Assembly (NCBI GenBank): GCA_028279185.1
Contig: JANQSS010000111.1
Location: 60,981-124,980 of the forward strand
Source of the DNA: Saprospiraceae bacterium
GTDB taxonomy: Bacteria > Bacteroidota > Bacteroidia > Chitinophagales > Saprospiraceae
Direction of reading: 5' to 3'
Length of the DNA: 64,000 nt
In this document: positions 1 to 9,297 of the stretch, piece after piece
Layout: the number at the start of each line of letters is the position of its first letter
Position numbering within the stretch: the first letter of the stretch is position 1
The notes under the pieces: generated by a model
What the model was told of the DNA's origin: nothing
Database searches by the model: none
Seen by the model: only the letters and a program-made list of their open reading frames with translations
Translations under genes and position numbers: made by a program

Positions 1-2
1 AA

Positions 3-1337
3 TATCCAGCTGAATTATTATTGAATCAACACTGTGCTAAGGATAGTTCTGAGAAGTATGGGTTGTACTTACCTCCAACCCACGAGAAAAATCAGGCTCA
101 CCCAATCATCTTCGTCTTTGACCCCATGGCGAGAGTCGAAGCAGTGCTGCACGCATTTCAAGAATCAGCAATAAAGCTTGACTGCATCATTATGGTTTCC
201 CAAAGTGCAAAGAATGGACCTTGGGGTCCGATTCTTAAATCTGCTGACGCACTTTTTGCCGAAGCATTTAGTAAATTCAAAGTTGATACAAACAGAATTT
301 ACACGTCTGGATTTTCTGGAGGCTCAAGGGTAGCTGCATTACTAGCACTTAATCATGAATTCATAGACGGAGTAATAGGTTGCGGAGCTGGTCTTCCCAT
401 CCAGATACAATTACCAAAGCCCCTGGAAGAATACAACTTCAATTATGCCGGATGTGTAGGCACACAAGACATGAATTATCACGAGCATGTTGATCTTCAG
501 GAAAAATTAAATATGCATGGAATCAATAATACGCTATTGGTTTTTAGAGGACCACATCAATGGCCACCTTCAGAGATATTGACAGAGGCACTTTTGTTTC
601 TTGAAAATCAAAATAGCGTTGACGAAGATCGCGCGGCCGACATAAGAAACAGCCTGAAAGTCTCCAGATATAAACGCGCTCAAGATTTTATCCAGGCTGG
701 ATATGCGGTGACTGCAATAAATATTTTAGATGAAATTATCGAAAAAAATTCAGATATCACATGGCATAATAGTGCGCATCAATTGAAGGACAGTCTTGTC
801 ACATCAAAACAATTTAAAAAACATCTCAAGGAAATTGAACGTATTGCGATTAAAGAGGAATCACTTATGCAAGAATTGCGCATCCAGTTAACCGAAGTGC
901 GAGCCCTAGGGCTTGTTCAACATGGTGCTGAAGATATAAAAAGTGAGAATTATTGGATCACCAAATTGAGGTCTCTCTATAAATCTGGGCATAAATCTAA
1001 CCCGTTGCTAGCCGATATGTACATGCGCGTATATAGATCAGCATTGCTAACTTTTATTATGGGAAGTCAACAATTCGCGAAATCGAATATTTCTGACGCC
1101 TTACAATTCAATCGTGTGTGGGCCGAAGCGGATCCTGATAGCGCCTGGGCTCAATACCATATGGCGCGTCTCTGTGCCCTGAAGAAAGACGCAAAAAAAT
1201 CCATTGCCTATTTGCAACGTGCAGCAGAACTAGCTCCTAAATATATGTCGCAAATCGCCACGGATGATACCTTTGAATTTTTGTTAGAGCACCCAAAATT
1301 CATTTCGCTTGTTGAAGAGAATCCATCAATGGATTGA
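3..1337 (+). CDS. Alpha/beta hydrolase with TPR-like C-terminus (5' partial)
   Basis: The reading frame is open to the first base of the window, so the gene begins upstream; a TTG at 21 is only an internal codon. The first ~190 residues resemble the alpha/beta hydrolase (PHB-depolymerase/esterase-like) fold: a strand rich in hydrophobics (HPIIFVFDP), then the nucleophile elbow SGFSGGSRVA and a late PHQWPP histidine segment that could complete the triad. The last ~100 residues (DPDSAWAQYHMARLCALKKDAKKSIAYLQ) look like TPR helices. The substrate is unknown. The next gene starts 140 bp downstream on the same strand. The hydrolase fold call is fairly safe; the specific activity is not. Confidence 0.7.
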   Translation, partial: YPAELLLNQHCAKDSSEKYGLYLPPTHEKNQAHPIIFVFDPMARVEAVLHAFQESAIKLDCIIMVSQSAKNGPWGPILKSADALFAEAFSKFKVDTNRIYTSGFSGGSRVAALLALNHEFIDGVIGCGAGLPIQIQLPKPLEEYNFNYAGCVGTQDMNYHEHVDLQEKLNMHGINNTLLVFRGPHQWPPSEILTEALLFLENQNSVDEDRAADIRNSLKVSRYKRAQDFIQAGYAVTAINILDEIIEKNSDITWHNSAHQLKDSLVTSKQFKKHLKEIERIAIKEESLMQELRIQLTEVRALGLVQHGAEDIKSENYWITKLRSLYKSGHKSNPLLADMYMRVYRSALLTFIMGSQQFAKSNISDALQFNRVWAEADPDSAWAQYHMARLCALKKDAKKSIAYLQRAAELAPKYMSQIATDDTFEFLLEHPKFISLVEENPSMD

Positions 1338-1477
1338 GACTATTCTGCAATACCGATTACTCGCCTTTAAGCACTAGCTATATAAAATTTATGTCATCTG
1401 TATAATTATTCGATTTCCTGAGACAATCAGTTCTACCTTTACCTAGATTAATTTTTATTTGGCTAAATAACTTTGTC

Positions 1478-2677
1478 ATGAGGACAATATTCAAGGGTAC
1501 TATACTTTTGGCAGCAATAGGATTTACGTTGCAGTTTCCGATGGCTCAAATTCAGCTATTGAACGACGAGTTTACAAACGATTCGACGTTGGCGAATTGG
1601 CAGAATATTATTGATGTTGAGGGTTGGCTCGAAGACCCGTTGGAGGTCTATGATATCAATACAAGTACACCCGGTAATTTACACATGATGCCTTTCACTA
1701 CTTCTTGGTATCAAGATTACCGAGGGCCTTTACTTTTTAAAGAGATTACGGGAAACTTTATTTTCAGTACAAAAATTACCGCAACAAATCGAGTTGGAAA
1801 TTCTACACCATCTTCTTCTTTTTCACTGGCTGGGGTTATGCTGAGACAAGCAAGACCTATCACAAATGGGCTCGCCGATTGGACGCCAGGTGGGGAAAAT
1901 TATATTTTCCTATCGGCCGGTACCGCTAATCCAGTCAATCAAGCGCCACATCTTGAAATTAAAAATACAGATGAGAGTATATCAAATTTGCAAATCACAC
2001 CAATTTCAACAAATGAAGATGTCGAAATAAGGTTTGCGCGAATAGACCAGTATGTAATTTGCCTATATAGAGTGCCGGACCAGGATTGGTCCATTCGGGG
2101 GCGATACGTTCGCCCCGACTTTCCGGACTCCATGCAGATTGGATTTGTCACATACACGGACTGGCCAAAGTTATCATCCTTTACTGAAACGTATGCAAAC
2201 AGTCATCTCATAAACAACACAGCGGATCCAGATTCGAGTAACAATCCTGGGCTTCCCTATAATCCGGATTTAATCGGAAGGTTTGAGTATGCACGATTCG
2301 ATTCCATTGTTGTTCCCCCTGATCTTGTCGGAAGCAACCTCGCAAATGCAGCAGCCGTTCCAGATAGTACTCTATTGCTATTTCTTGGTCAACCTTCACA
2401 ACCGTTTATAGCGCAAAATATTCGATATGAAGTGGACACAACCGGCATTTCCATCTTATCAGACATGGAAAATGATTATATTAACATTGTTGGTGACTTG
2501 CGTAATTATACAATTTCAATAACAGATACAATGGGACAACAGATTGAAAGTTACACAGGGCTGTACCATAAACTCACCATAGACATCTCAGAACTACCGC
2601 TAGGTCCTCACTTCCTTATAATTGTACACAACCACCAGGCCGTAATACGAACACAACGATTTGTGAAAGAAGATTAG
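1478..2677 (+). CDS. Secreted lectin/glucanase-fold protein with T9SS sorting domain
   Basis: A 399-residue protein with an N-terminal signal peptide (MRTIFKGTILLAAIGF..MAQ). The body (residues ~30-275) starts with a DEFTNDSTLANWQ motif and has the look of a concanavalin A-like/DUF1349-type beta-sandwich, normally a carbohydrate-binding fold. The last ~75 residues (from about DMENDYINIVGDL, through ITDTMGQQIES, to VIRTQRFVKED) are a typical type A T9SS sorting domain, so it is exported across the outer membrane and probably surface anchored. A TAACTTTG box lies only 2 nt before the ATG, so either the start or the promoter assignment is uncertain. No catalytic residues were identified. Confidence 0.72.
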   Translation: MRTIFKGTILLAAIGFTLQFPMAQIQLLNDEFTNDSTLANWQNIIDVEGWLEDPLEVYDINTSTPGNLHMMPFTTSWYQDYRGPLLFKEITGNFIFSTKITATNRVGNSTPSSSFSLAGVMLRQARPITNGLADWTPGGENYIFLSAGTANPVNQAPHLEIKNTDESISNLQITPISTNEDVEIRFARIDQYVICLYRVPDQDWSIRGRYVRPDFPDSMQIGFVTYTDWPKLSSFTETYANSHLINNTADPDSSNNPGLPYNPDLIGRFEYARFDSIVVPPDLVGSNLANAAAVPDSTLLLFLGQPSQPFIAQNIRYEVDTTGISILSDMENDYINIVGDLRNYTISITDTMGQQIESYTGLYHKLTIDISELPLGPHFLIIVHNHQAVIRTQRFVKED

Positions 2678-2718
2678 TCACAATCAAAACCAAAACTGTT
2701 GATGACTGTTCTCTAGTC

Positions 2719-5115
2719 ATGCGCTGGCTGTTCTGTCCATTATTTCTCATAGTATGCCTTGCATTCGCATCCGCTCAAAAGTCTATGCATATCATGGACA
2801 AACACACAGGCCACCCAATCACGGATGCACACGTCTTTATCGATCAAAGTTCCTTTGTGCAGATATCCGATAAATTTGGAAAAGTTGAATTACCACCTTC
2901 GATTAAATCCTCGGAAGTGGTACTCATTTCACATGTAAATTATGGTCTTCGGCAATTTGTTTTCTCTTCCCTTTTCGATTCGGATACGATCTACATGGAG
3001 AACATCGGCTTAAACCTTGAAAACGTTGTTGTTTCAGCAAAAGCTTCTAAGAAAAGAAATAAATGGATCAAAAAATTTAGTCGTGCTTTCCTTGGTGTCG
3101 ATCAACAAAAGTATAATGTCTACATTCACAATCATGACGCGCTTTTATTCAATGAAGAAAATGGTATTCTAAAAGCAAAGTCATCAGATTTAATTGAAAT
3201 AATTAACGAAGGACTCGGCGTTAAAATAAACTATTTTTTAGAGGATTTTCAATTGAAGAAAACGGGGCAAGTGAGTTATCATGGAAAATATTTTATTCAA
3301 GATTATGGAAAGATAGACGAAAACATTTTACAAGCACGAAAGGAAGCGACATATAACACTGTAACGCATTTTCTCACTTCACTAATTTCTGATGAATACA
3401 AAAACTTCTATTTTGTGTCTGCTGCTCGCCAAAATAATTCAGGTGTCATGGAAAACATGGGCAAAGTCAATGTTCAAGGACTGCTCAGTAAAGATGATGT
3501 ATCTGGAGTGTATAGTCTGAGCATACCGGCATTCTTGCAAATTGAACATTTGACTTTATCAGCGAGCGGATTTACAAATAAAATGCGTGGAGCTCAAGGC
3601 ATCGGTCATCGTGTAGACCAAGAGTCAGTACAAGAAAATTTGAATAAGGCGGGCAAAGACAATAGTGTTTCATACTTATTTAGCAATACAAGTCGTCTCG
3701 ATTTCGACGAAAATGGGACAATACTCAACTCGGCCTATATTCACCGATATGGGTATTGGGCTGGTAAGGGCATGGCCAATGTCCTACCCGCTAAACTGTA
3801 TAAGAATAAAACTGGTCGTGTCGTTGCTTTTGGAACAATGGTGGAAGACGCCATACTTAGAATGGCCAATTTTCCCAATAACTACTCCGATTCAGACCTT
3901 CGTCTTATTACCGAAAATTTCGACCGCGGACTGATCGCACCTTTGGCAGAAATTATGGTTATTTCCAACAACGAAAAGCTTCGAAACTCAATTCACAATT
4001 TACTTCAACAGAAAACGGCTATGAACCCCGGTTCGCATGGTTTAGATTGGTTGCGATTAACCTGGAATTCAGACTACAAAGCGCCGGTCTTTTATCCGAC
4101 GTTTAAGGCCAAATTGTATCGCAATATTGATGAAGAATTTTTAAATTATTTTGACCTGGAAAAACCTGGAACCATTCCCTTAAATGAAATTGTATGGGGA
4201 GGTGTAAAGCAAGACGGTATTCCACCATTGATTATGCCAGATTTGATTACATCCGAGCAGGCAAGCTATTTGTCCGATGAAGATGTCGTTTTTGGCATAC
4301 ATTATAATGGCCAGGCACGTGCCTATCCCCAGCGGATTTTGGGTTGGCATGAAATGGTTATCGACCAAATAGGCGCTGAGCAACTCACTGGCGTGTATTG
4401 TACACTTTGTGGCACCATGATCGTTTACAAAACCAATACAGGTGGTGGTCGATACGAAATGGGTACCAGCGGATTTCTCTACCGTTCGAATAAATTGATG
4501 TATGATAAAAAAACACAGTCATTGTGGTCAACAATAGAAGGGCAGCCAGTTATCGGAGATCTCGTTGGTGACTCTATAAAACTAGAAATCATCTCTGTTG
4601 AAACTACCACATGGGCTAATTGGAAACAAAGGCATCCCCAAACGCTCGTACTCAATATCGAAACGGGATATAATCGAAATTATGCCGAGGGAGAGGCCTA
4701 TAAAAAATATTTTAACTCAGATGATTTAATGTTTCCAGTACCCATTCAGGATGACAGATTAAAAAACAAAGAAGTAGTATTCGTTCTCCGACACAATTCG
4801 ATAAAAGACCCCGTGGCGTTTGCTAAAAATTATTTGAATACTAATGCCTTGGTTCAATATAGTGGCGAGCTTGGAAATTACATTGTCATAACCACAAATG
4901 AAGGTAATTCACGTGCTTTTTTCACTGGAAATCATCAATTTCGCGAGTCAGATGGTAAGGTAATCGTATCCGATAAAGGTGAAAAATGGACGATTGACGA
5001 ATCAAAGATAGTGAATCAGCAAACCGGTGAATCCCGCGTACGTATTCCCTCACATGAAGTGTTTTGGTTTGCCTGGGTAAACGCTCACCCCAATACTAAA
5101 TTAATAAAGTCATGA
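2719..5115 (+). CDS. CarboxypepD_reg-like / DUF3179 fusion protein, exported
   Basis: A 798-residue exported protein. A signal peptide (to SAQ) is followed by a carboxypeptidase regulatory-like beta-sandwich (residues ~20-105) and a middle region like Bacteroidota outer-membrane/periplasmic CarboxypepD_reg proteins (YNVYIHNHDALLF, INYFLEDFQLK). From about residue 487 it switches to a DUF3179 domain, recognisable by FGIHYNGQARAYPQRILGWH and the cysteine pair VYCTLCGTMIVY, ending in VFWFAWVNAHPNT. DUF3179 proteins are usually free-standing, so this looks like a fusion. The function is unknown; the CxxC-like pair hints at metal or redox binding. Its stop overlaps the start of the downstream truncated haemoglobin by 4 nt, implying translational coupling. 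Confidence 0.75.
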   Translation: MRWLFCPLFLIVCLAFASAQKSMHIMDKHTGHPITDAHVFIDQSSFVQISDKFGKVELPPSIKSSEVVLISHVNYGLRQFVFSSLFDSDTIYMENIGLNLENVVVSAKASKKRNKWIKKFSRAFLGVDQQKYNVYIHNHDALLFNEENGILKAKSSDLIEIINEGLGVKINYFLEDFQLKKTGQVSYHGKYFIQDYGKIDENILQARKEATYNTVTHFLTSLISDEYKNFYFVSAARQNNSGVMENMGKVNVQGLLSKDDVSGVYSLSIPAFLQIEHLTLSASGFTNKMRGAQGIGHRVDQESVQENLNKAGKDNSVSYLFSNTSRLDFDENGTILNSAYIHRYGYWAGKGMANVLPAKLYKNKTGRVVAFGTMVEDAILRMANFPNNYSDSDLRLITENFDRGLIAPLAEIMVISNNEKLRNSIHNLLQQKTAMNPGSHGLDWLRLTWNSDYKAPVFYPTFKAKLYRNIDEEFLNYFDLEKPGTIPLNEIVWGGVKQDGIPPLIMPDLITSEQASYLSDEDVVFGIHYNGQARAYPQRILGWHEMVIDQIGAEQLTGVYCTLCGTMIVYKTNTGGGRYEMGTSGFLYRSNKLMYDKKTQSLWSTIEGQPVIGDLVGDSIKLEIISVETTTWANWKQRHPQTLVLNIETGYNRNYAEGEAYKKYFNSDDLMFPVPIQDDRLKNKEVVFVLRHNSIKDPVAFAKNYLNTNALVQYSGELGNYIVITTNEGNSRAFFTGNHQFRESDGKVIVSDKGEKWTIDESKIVNQQTGESRVRIPSHEVFWFAWVNAHPNTKLIKS

Positions 5116-5522
5116 CGCACAATCAAGATATAGAATCCGAATCGGACGTAAAATTATTAGTCGATACTTTTTATAAGAAAATATTAAGCGATCCGGAAAT
5201 TGGTTTCTTTTTTACAAAGGTGGTAAAACTCGACTTCATTAAACATATGCCAACTATGTATGATTTTTGGAATAGCCTTCTTTTTCTTACTGCAAAATAT
5301 AAAGGTAACCCAATGATTAAGCATATCGAGCTCAACGGTAAATCCCGGTTAGAGAAGCGACATTTCGACCGATGGCTGGCGCTCTGGAACGCGACAGTGG
5401 ATGACTTATTCAGTGGCTCGACAGCTAAATTAGCCAAAGATAAAGCACAGCAAATTGCGATTTTGATGCACCATAAAGTCCGACGCAGCGAGGATCCAAC
5501 CTCAAGTCGCTTTAACCTATAG
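5112..5522 (+). CDS. Group III truncated haemoglobin
   Basis: A 136-residue cytosolic globin of the TrHb3 class (usual length 120-140). Visible features are the N-terminal LVDTFYKKILSDPEIGFFF helix, the MYDFWNSLLF segment and the proximal histidine in KRHFDRWLALW (His84), which ligates heme iron. TrHb3 proteins bind O2, NO or similar ligands; the physiological partner is not known. The ATG overlaps the stop of the DUF3179 fusion gene by ATGA, so the two are probably co-translated, which may suggest a shared redox or detoxification role (inference). Confidence 0.88.
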   Translation: MTHNQDIESESDVKLLVDTFYKKILSDPEIGFFFTKVVKLDFIKHMPTMYDFWNSLLFLTAKYKGNPMIKHIELNGKSRLEKRHFDRWLALWNATVDDLFSGSTAKLAKDKAQQIAILMHHKVRRSEDPTSSRFNL

Positions 5523-5624
5523 GCGTTAATCAATCGTTAAGATTTTAGTTTTCCACATTTTCTTTGGAATTACTTTTTAGTATTGCACTGCTGATATACG
5601 TTCAGCCTCATTAACATAATTAAT

Positions 5625-5718
5625 CTTATCAAGAAAGGTGGAGGGATAGGCCCTTTGAAACCTTAGCAACCCCCGACACGGGAAGGTGCTAAATCCTGCT
5701 GGTAACGGCGAGATAAGA
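5625..5718 (+). promoter_or_regulatory. SAM-I (S-box) riboswitch
   Basis: The segment carries the S-box core in order: CTTATCAAGAAAGGTGGAGG, GGCCCTTTGAAACC, AGCAACC, the GGTGCTAAATCC arm and the closing GAGATAAG pairing with CTTATC at the 5' end. This family binds S-adenosylmethionine and turns off methionine biosynthesis genes. It sits 50 nt before the start of the sulfhydrylase/MetX-AK operon. No convincing T-run terminator follows the aptamer, only a short GAACG..CGTTC pairing (5717-5732), so the output may be translational (inference). A TACTTTTT box about 50 nt upstream could be the promoter. Confidence 0.93.
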
Positions 5719-5767
5719 ACGGGATTAACGTTCCATCTTCTTTTCTTGATGCACAATTGAAAAGAAA

Positions 5768-6943
5768 ATGGAAACATATCGAAAAGAAACCAACGCAATA
5801 CGTCAACGGTGCTATCCTACACATGAAAAAGAACACAGTTCACCTTTATATTTGACATCAAGTTTCTCTTTTAACTCTGCAGATGAGGCAGAAGCCGTTT
5901 TTAAAAACGAACTAGAAGGTAATATCTATTCGCGTTTTTCTAATCCCAATACGGATGAATTTATCAATAAATTATGCCTATTAGAAGGAACCGAAGCTGG
6001 TATAGCAACAGCGTCAGGTATGGCTGCCGTGTACACCGTGTTTGCATCGCTACTGGAGCAAGGTGATCATATTTTAGCAAGCAATGACATTTTTGGTAAC
6101 TCAAAATATATACTGAGTAACCTATTGCCAAAATTCGGGATAGAAGTAACTTTTATACCGATAACCGAACACGCCCTTTGGGAAAAAGGAGTCAAACCAA
6201 ATACAAAACTGCTGTTTGTTGAGACACCATCCAATCCTACCCTCAACATCGCGGATTTGACCTATCTCAATTCAATTTGCAATGCGCATGGAATACTATT
6301 TTGTGTCGACAATTGTTTTGCTACACCCTATTTACAACAACCTGTCATATATGGTGCGGATTTAATTTTACATTCAGCGACAAAGTACATAGATGGCCAA
6401 GGTCGAGTTGTAGGTGGTGCCATTCTTGGCTCATCAAAATTAATTTCTTCGTGCTACGATTTCATTCGGCGCACGGGACCATGTCTTTCACCATTTAATG
6501 CTTGGATTCTCTCCAAGAGCCTTGAAACGTTGGCCATTCGCATGGATCGGCATTGTCAAAATGCAATAATATTGGCGGAATACTTAGAAGATTTAAATGA
6601 TATTTCCGTGATATACTATCCTCACCTACCCAGTCATCCGCAATATGAACTTGCCAAATCTCAAATGCGTCAGGGCGGTGGACTTGTTGCTTGTCGGCTT
6701 GAAGGAAATAAATATAGAGCCCGGAATTTCATAAATAGTCTTCAAATGTTTTCGCAAACCGCCAATTTAGGCGATACACGCAGTATCGTTACACATCCGG
6801 CATCCACGACTCATTCAAAACTTACACCAACACAACAATCGGCGGCCGGAATAACGGATAATTTTGTTCGATTCTCAGTCGGTCTTGAACACATCGATGA
6901 CATCATAGCCGATATATCTCAGGCGCTAAAAAAATCCATTTAA
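5768..6943 (+). CDS. metZ: O-acylhomoserine sulfhydrylase / cystathionine gamma-synthase family
   Basis: A PLP enzyme of the Cys/Met metabolism family, 391 residues (MetB/MetZ size rather than the longer MetY). Seen: YSRFSNPN active-site segment, GMAAVYTVF phosphate-binding region, VETPSNPTL, DNCFATPYLQQP and the PLP lysine in HSATKYIDGQG (Lys206). It should convert O-acyl-homoserine plus sulfide to homocysteine, or plus cysteine to cystathionine; adjacency to MetX favours the direct sulfhydrylation route and an O-acetyl donor (inference). It is preceded by a SAM-I riboswitch and its TAA overlaps the next ATG by one base, so it is the first gene of a methionine operon. MetZ versus MetB cannot be decided from sequence alone. 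Confidence 0.85.
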   Translation: METYRKETNAIRQRCYPTHEKEHSSPLYLTSSFSFNSADEAEAVFKNELEGNIYSRFSNPNTDEFINKLCLLEGTEAGIATASGMAAVYTVFASLLEQGDHILASNDIFGNSKYILSNLLPKFGIEVTFIPITEHALWEKGVKPNTKLLFVETPSNPTLNIADLTYLNSICNAHGILFCVDNCFATPYLQQPVIYGADLILHSATKYIDGQGRVVGGAILGSSKLISSCYDFIRRTGPCLSPFNAWILSKSLETLAIRMDRHCQNAIILAEYLEDLNDISVIYYPHLPSHPQYELAKSQMRQGGGLVACRLEGNKYRARNFINSLQMFSQTANLGDTRSIVTHPASTTHSKLTPTQQSAAGITDNFVRFSVGLEHIDDIIADISQALKKSI

Positions 6944-9252
6944 TGAATCAGTTTTACGAAAGCCAACAACCATTTACACTTGAATCCGGGGAAGACTTAC
7001 CAGGTTTAAGCTTAGCGTATCAAACGTATGGTGAAAGAAATAAAACAGATGATAACATTATCGTTGTATTTCATGCGCTTACGGGTAATACCAATGTGGC
7101 GGAATGGTGGTCAATTATATTTGGTAATGATCATGTGCTGGACCCGGCCAAATATTTTATTATCTGCATAAACAGTCTCGGCTCTCCTTATGGAAGTACA
7201 CGTCCTTATAATTTAGATTTTCCCCTATTCACCATACGCGATATTTGTAAAGCATATTTTGAATTATTGGACACCCTTCAGGTTTCCAAAATATTCCTTT
7301 GCATAGGTGCTTCTTTTGGTGGAAACCAGGCCTTGGAATTCGCGTATTCCTTCCCGGGGCTAATACAAAACCTCGTTCTGATTGCATCGTGCGCAAAAGA
7401 ATCTCCTTGGGCGATTGCCGTACATGAGACGCAACGTATGGCCCTTCAATCTGACCCTACCTTTGGCAGTTATCCAGGTGGGGAAGAAGGCATCAAGGCC
7501 GCTCGAGCAATCGGTATGTTGACCTATAGAACCCAAACCGCTTATATAAATCGTTACGACGAAACCGAGGACAAGGTTGATGCTTTTACCGCTTCATCTT
7601 ACATTAAATATCAGGGCGAAAAATTCGCCAAAAGGTTCGATGCGCTTTCCTATTATTTTCTTACAAAATGTCTGGATAGCCATGACATAGGTCGAAATCG
7701 TGGGGGAGTACATACAGCTCTATCTCGTATGCATACACCAACTTTAGTCATCTCAATTAACTCTGATATGCTGGTACCTCCTATTTTACAGATAGAGATG
7801 GCTGACGCCATGCCCAACGCCACACTATTTCAACTCGATTCCGACTATGGTCATGACGGCTTCCTGGTTGAAGGTAAAAGCCTAAATAAGACCATAACTC
7901 AATTCTTGAATAATCGACATCAAGCACGGACCATACACAAATTTGGTGGAAAGTCATTGGCCAACGGTTCGGCCATCGAACAATCAATCGACATTATTAA
8001 ATCACGTGTTCAGCGTGAAAATATCGCAATCGTTGTTTCCGCCCGGGGTGAAACAACAGATCGGCTTCTTGAACTTTATGACAAAGCGTGCAGGGGAATC
8101 AAATATGACGAGCAATTGACTTTTCTTCTTCAGTATCAGCACAAAGGTATCAATCGAAAATTTGAACATCTTGTACAGGAATTGACGCAAACTTTATCGG
8201 CAATAGCAACGCTAAACATAGACAATGAGGATCTCAAAAACAAACTACTAACCTATGGCGAACTCTTTTCTGCCTCCTATATCGCATTGAGGTTAAGACA
8301 AGAAGGCATTAATGTCCGCGTTGTGGATGCACGAAAGATTATCAAAACAACAAATGAAAATAAAGATGAGTATGTTGATACAAATATGTCTCGGCAATTA
8401 ACAAACGTCGTCTTTTCGCAACTTCCCAAAGACACGGTACCCATAATTACAGGATTCATTTCATCGGATGCAAATAATAAATCGACCAACCTAGGAAGAA
8501 ACGGAAGCAATTACACAGCCTCATTGATCGCCAACTTTATTAGAGCTCGTTCGGTCATTTCCTGGACTGATGTAAATGGCATTTACTCGGCGGATCCAAA
8601 ACTTGTTAATGGTTCGAAATTAATCGGTAAACTCAGTTTTCACGATGCTTATGAACTAGCGAATTTAGGTGCCACCATCTTGCATAAAAAAACCATCCTA
8701 CCACTACTTGAAAGCAAAATTCCTATGCAAATAAAAAATAGTTTTGCATCACAAAACAATGGTACATATATAGGAGATCATGCTGATGACGACGTACTAA
8801 AAGCTGTTTCCATTATTGAAGATCTATGTCTAGTATCAATAATAGGTAATAGACTTGCCGGGCATGTCGGCATAGACGGACGTATATTCAGTTGTTTAGC
8901 CAAGCTTAATATTTCAATTAGTATGATTTCACAGGCTTCTTCCGAAGGTGGAATCGGGTTTATGATTAATCGTGTCTTCGAAAAACAAGCTGTGAGTGCT
9001 TTGAATCGAGAATTCGATTTCGAAGTTCGAAACAAAACTATTTCAATGATATCATCAAATACTAATTTATGTGTAGTTGCAATCACAGGAAGGCACAATT
9101 ATGCATTTGAAAATGTACTGCGTGCATTTCGTAAAAACAAAATATTTATTCACCTATTTAGTAACAGTATGAAAGGTGGTAATATATCATTAGTTATAAA
9201 CAAAAAGCACAAAAAATTAGCTGCAAATATCGTGCATCAATTTGTTGTATAG
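6943..9252 (+). CDS. metX: Homoserine O-acetyltransferase-aspartokinase fusion
   Basis: A 769-residue bifunctional protein. Residues 1-325 are a MetX alpha/beta hydrolase that acylates homoserine: nucleophile Ser124 in GASFGGNQ, Asp275 in SINSDMLVPP, His304 in YGHDGFLVE, plus NSLGSPYGSTRP. Residues ~332-769 are an aspartokinase closest in appearance to MetL: HKFGGKSLAN, VVSARGETTD, LGRNGSNYTA, WTDVNGIYSADP, ending in ACT domains. The homoserine dehydrogenase domain that normally follows in ThrA/MetL proteins is absent; the frame ends right after the ACT region. It is translationally coupled (TAATG) to the sulfhydrylase and lies under the SAM-I riboswitch. Both active sites look intact. Confidence 0.9.
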   Translation: MNQFYESQQPFTLESGEDLPGLSLAYQTYGERNKTDDNIIVVFHALTGNTNVAEWWSIIFGNDHVLDPAKYFIICINSLGSPYGSTRPYNLDFPLFTIRDICKAYFELLDTLQVSKIFLCIGASFGGNQALEFAYSFPGLIQNLVLIASCAKESPWAIAVHETQRMALQSDPTFGSYPGGEEGIKAARAIGMLTYRTQTAYINRYDETEDKVDAFTASSYIKYQGEKFAKRFDALSYYFLTKCLDSHDIGRNRGGVHTALSRMHTPTLVISINSDMLVPPILQIEMADAMPNATLFQLDSDYGHDGFLVEGKSLNKTITQFLNNRHQARTIHKFGGKSLANGSAIEQSIDIIKSRVQRENIAIVVSARGETTDRLLELYDKACRGIKYDEQLTFLLQYQHKGINRKFEHLVQELTQTLSAIATLNIDNEDLKNKLLTYGELFSASYIALRLRQEGINVRVVDARKIIKTTNENKDEYVDTNMSRQLTNVVFSQLPKDTVPIITGFISSDANNKSTNLGRNGSNYTASLIANFIRARSVISWTDVNGIYSADPKLVNGSKLIGKLSFHDAYELANLGATILHKKTILPLLESKIPMQIKNSFASQNNGTYIGDHADDDVLKAVSIIEDLCLVSIIGNRLAGHVGIDGRIFSCLAKLNISISMISQASSEGGIGFMINRVFEKQAVSALNREFDFEVRNKTISMISSNTNLCVVAITGRHNYAFENVLRAFRKNKIFIHLFSNSMKGGNISLVINKKHKKLAANIVHQFVV

Positions 9253-9297
9253 TAGATTATCAGCGATTTCGCATGTTCTGATTGTAATTTTAATCTA

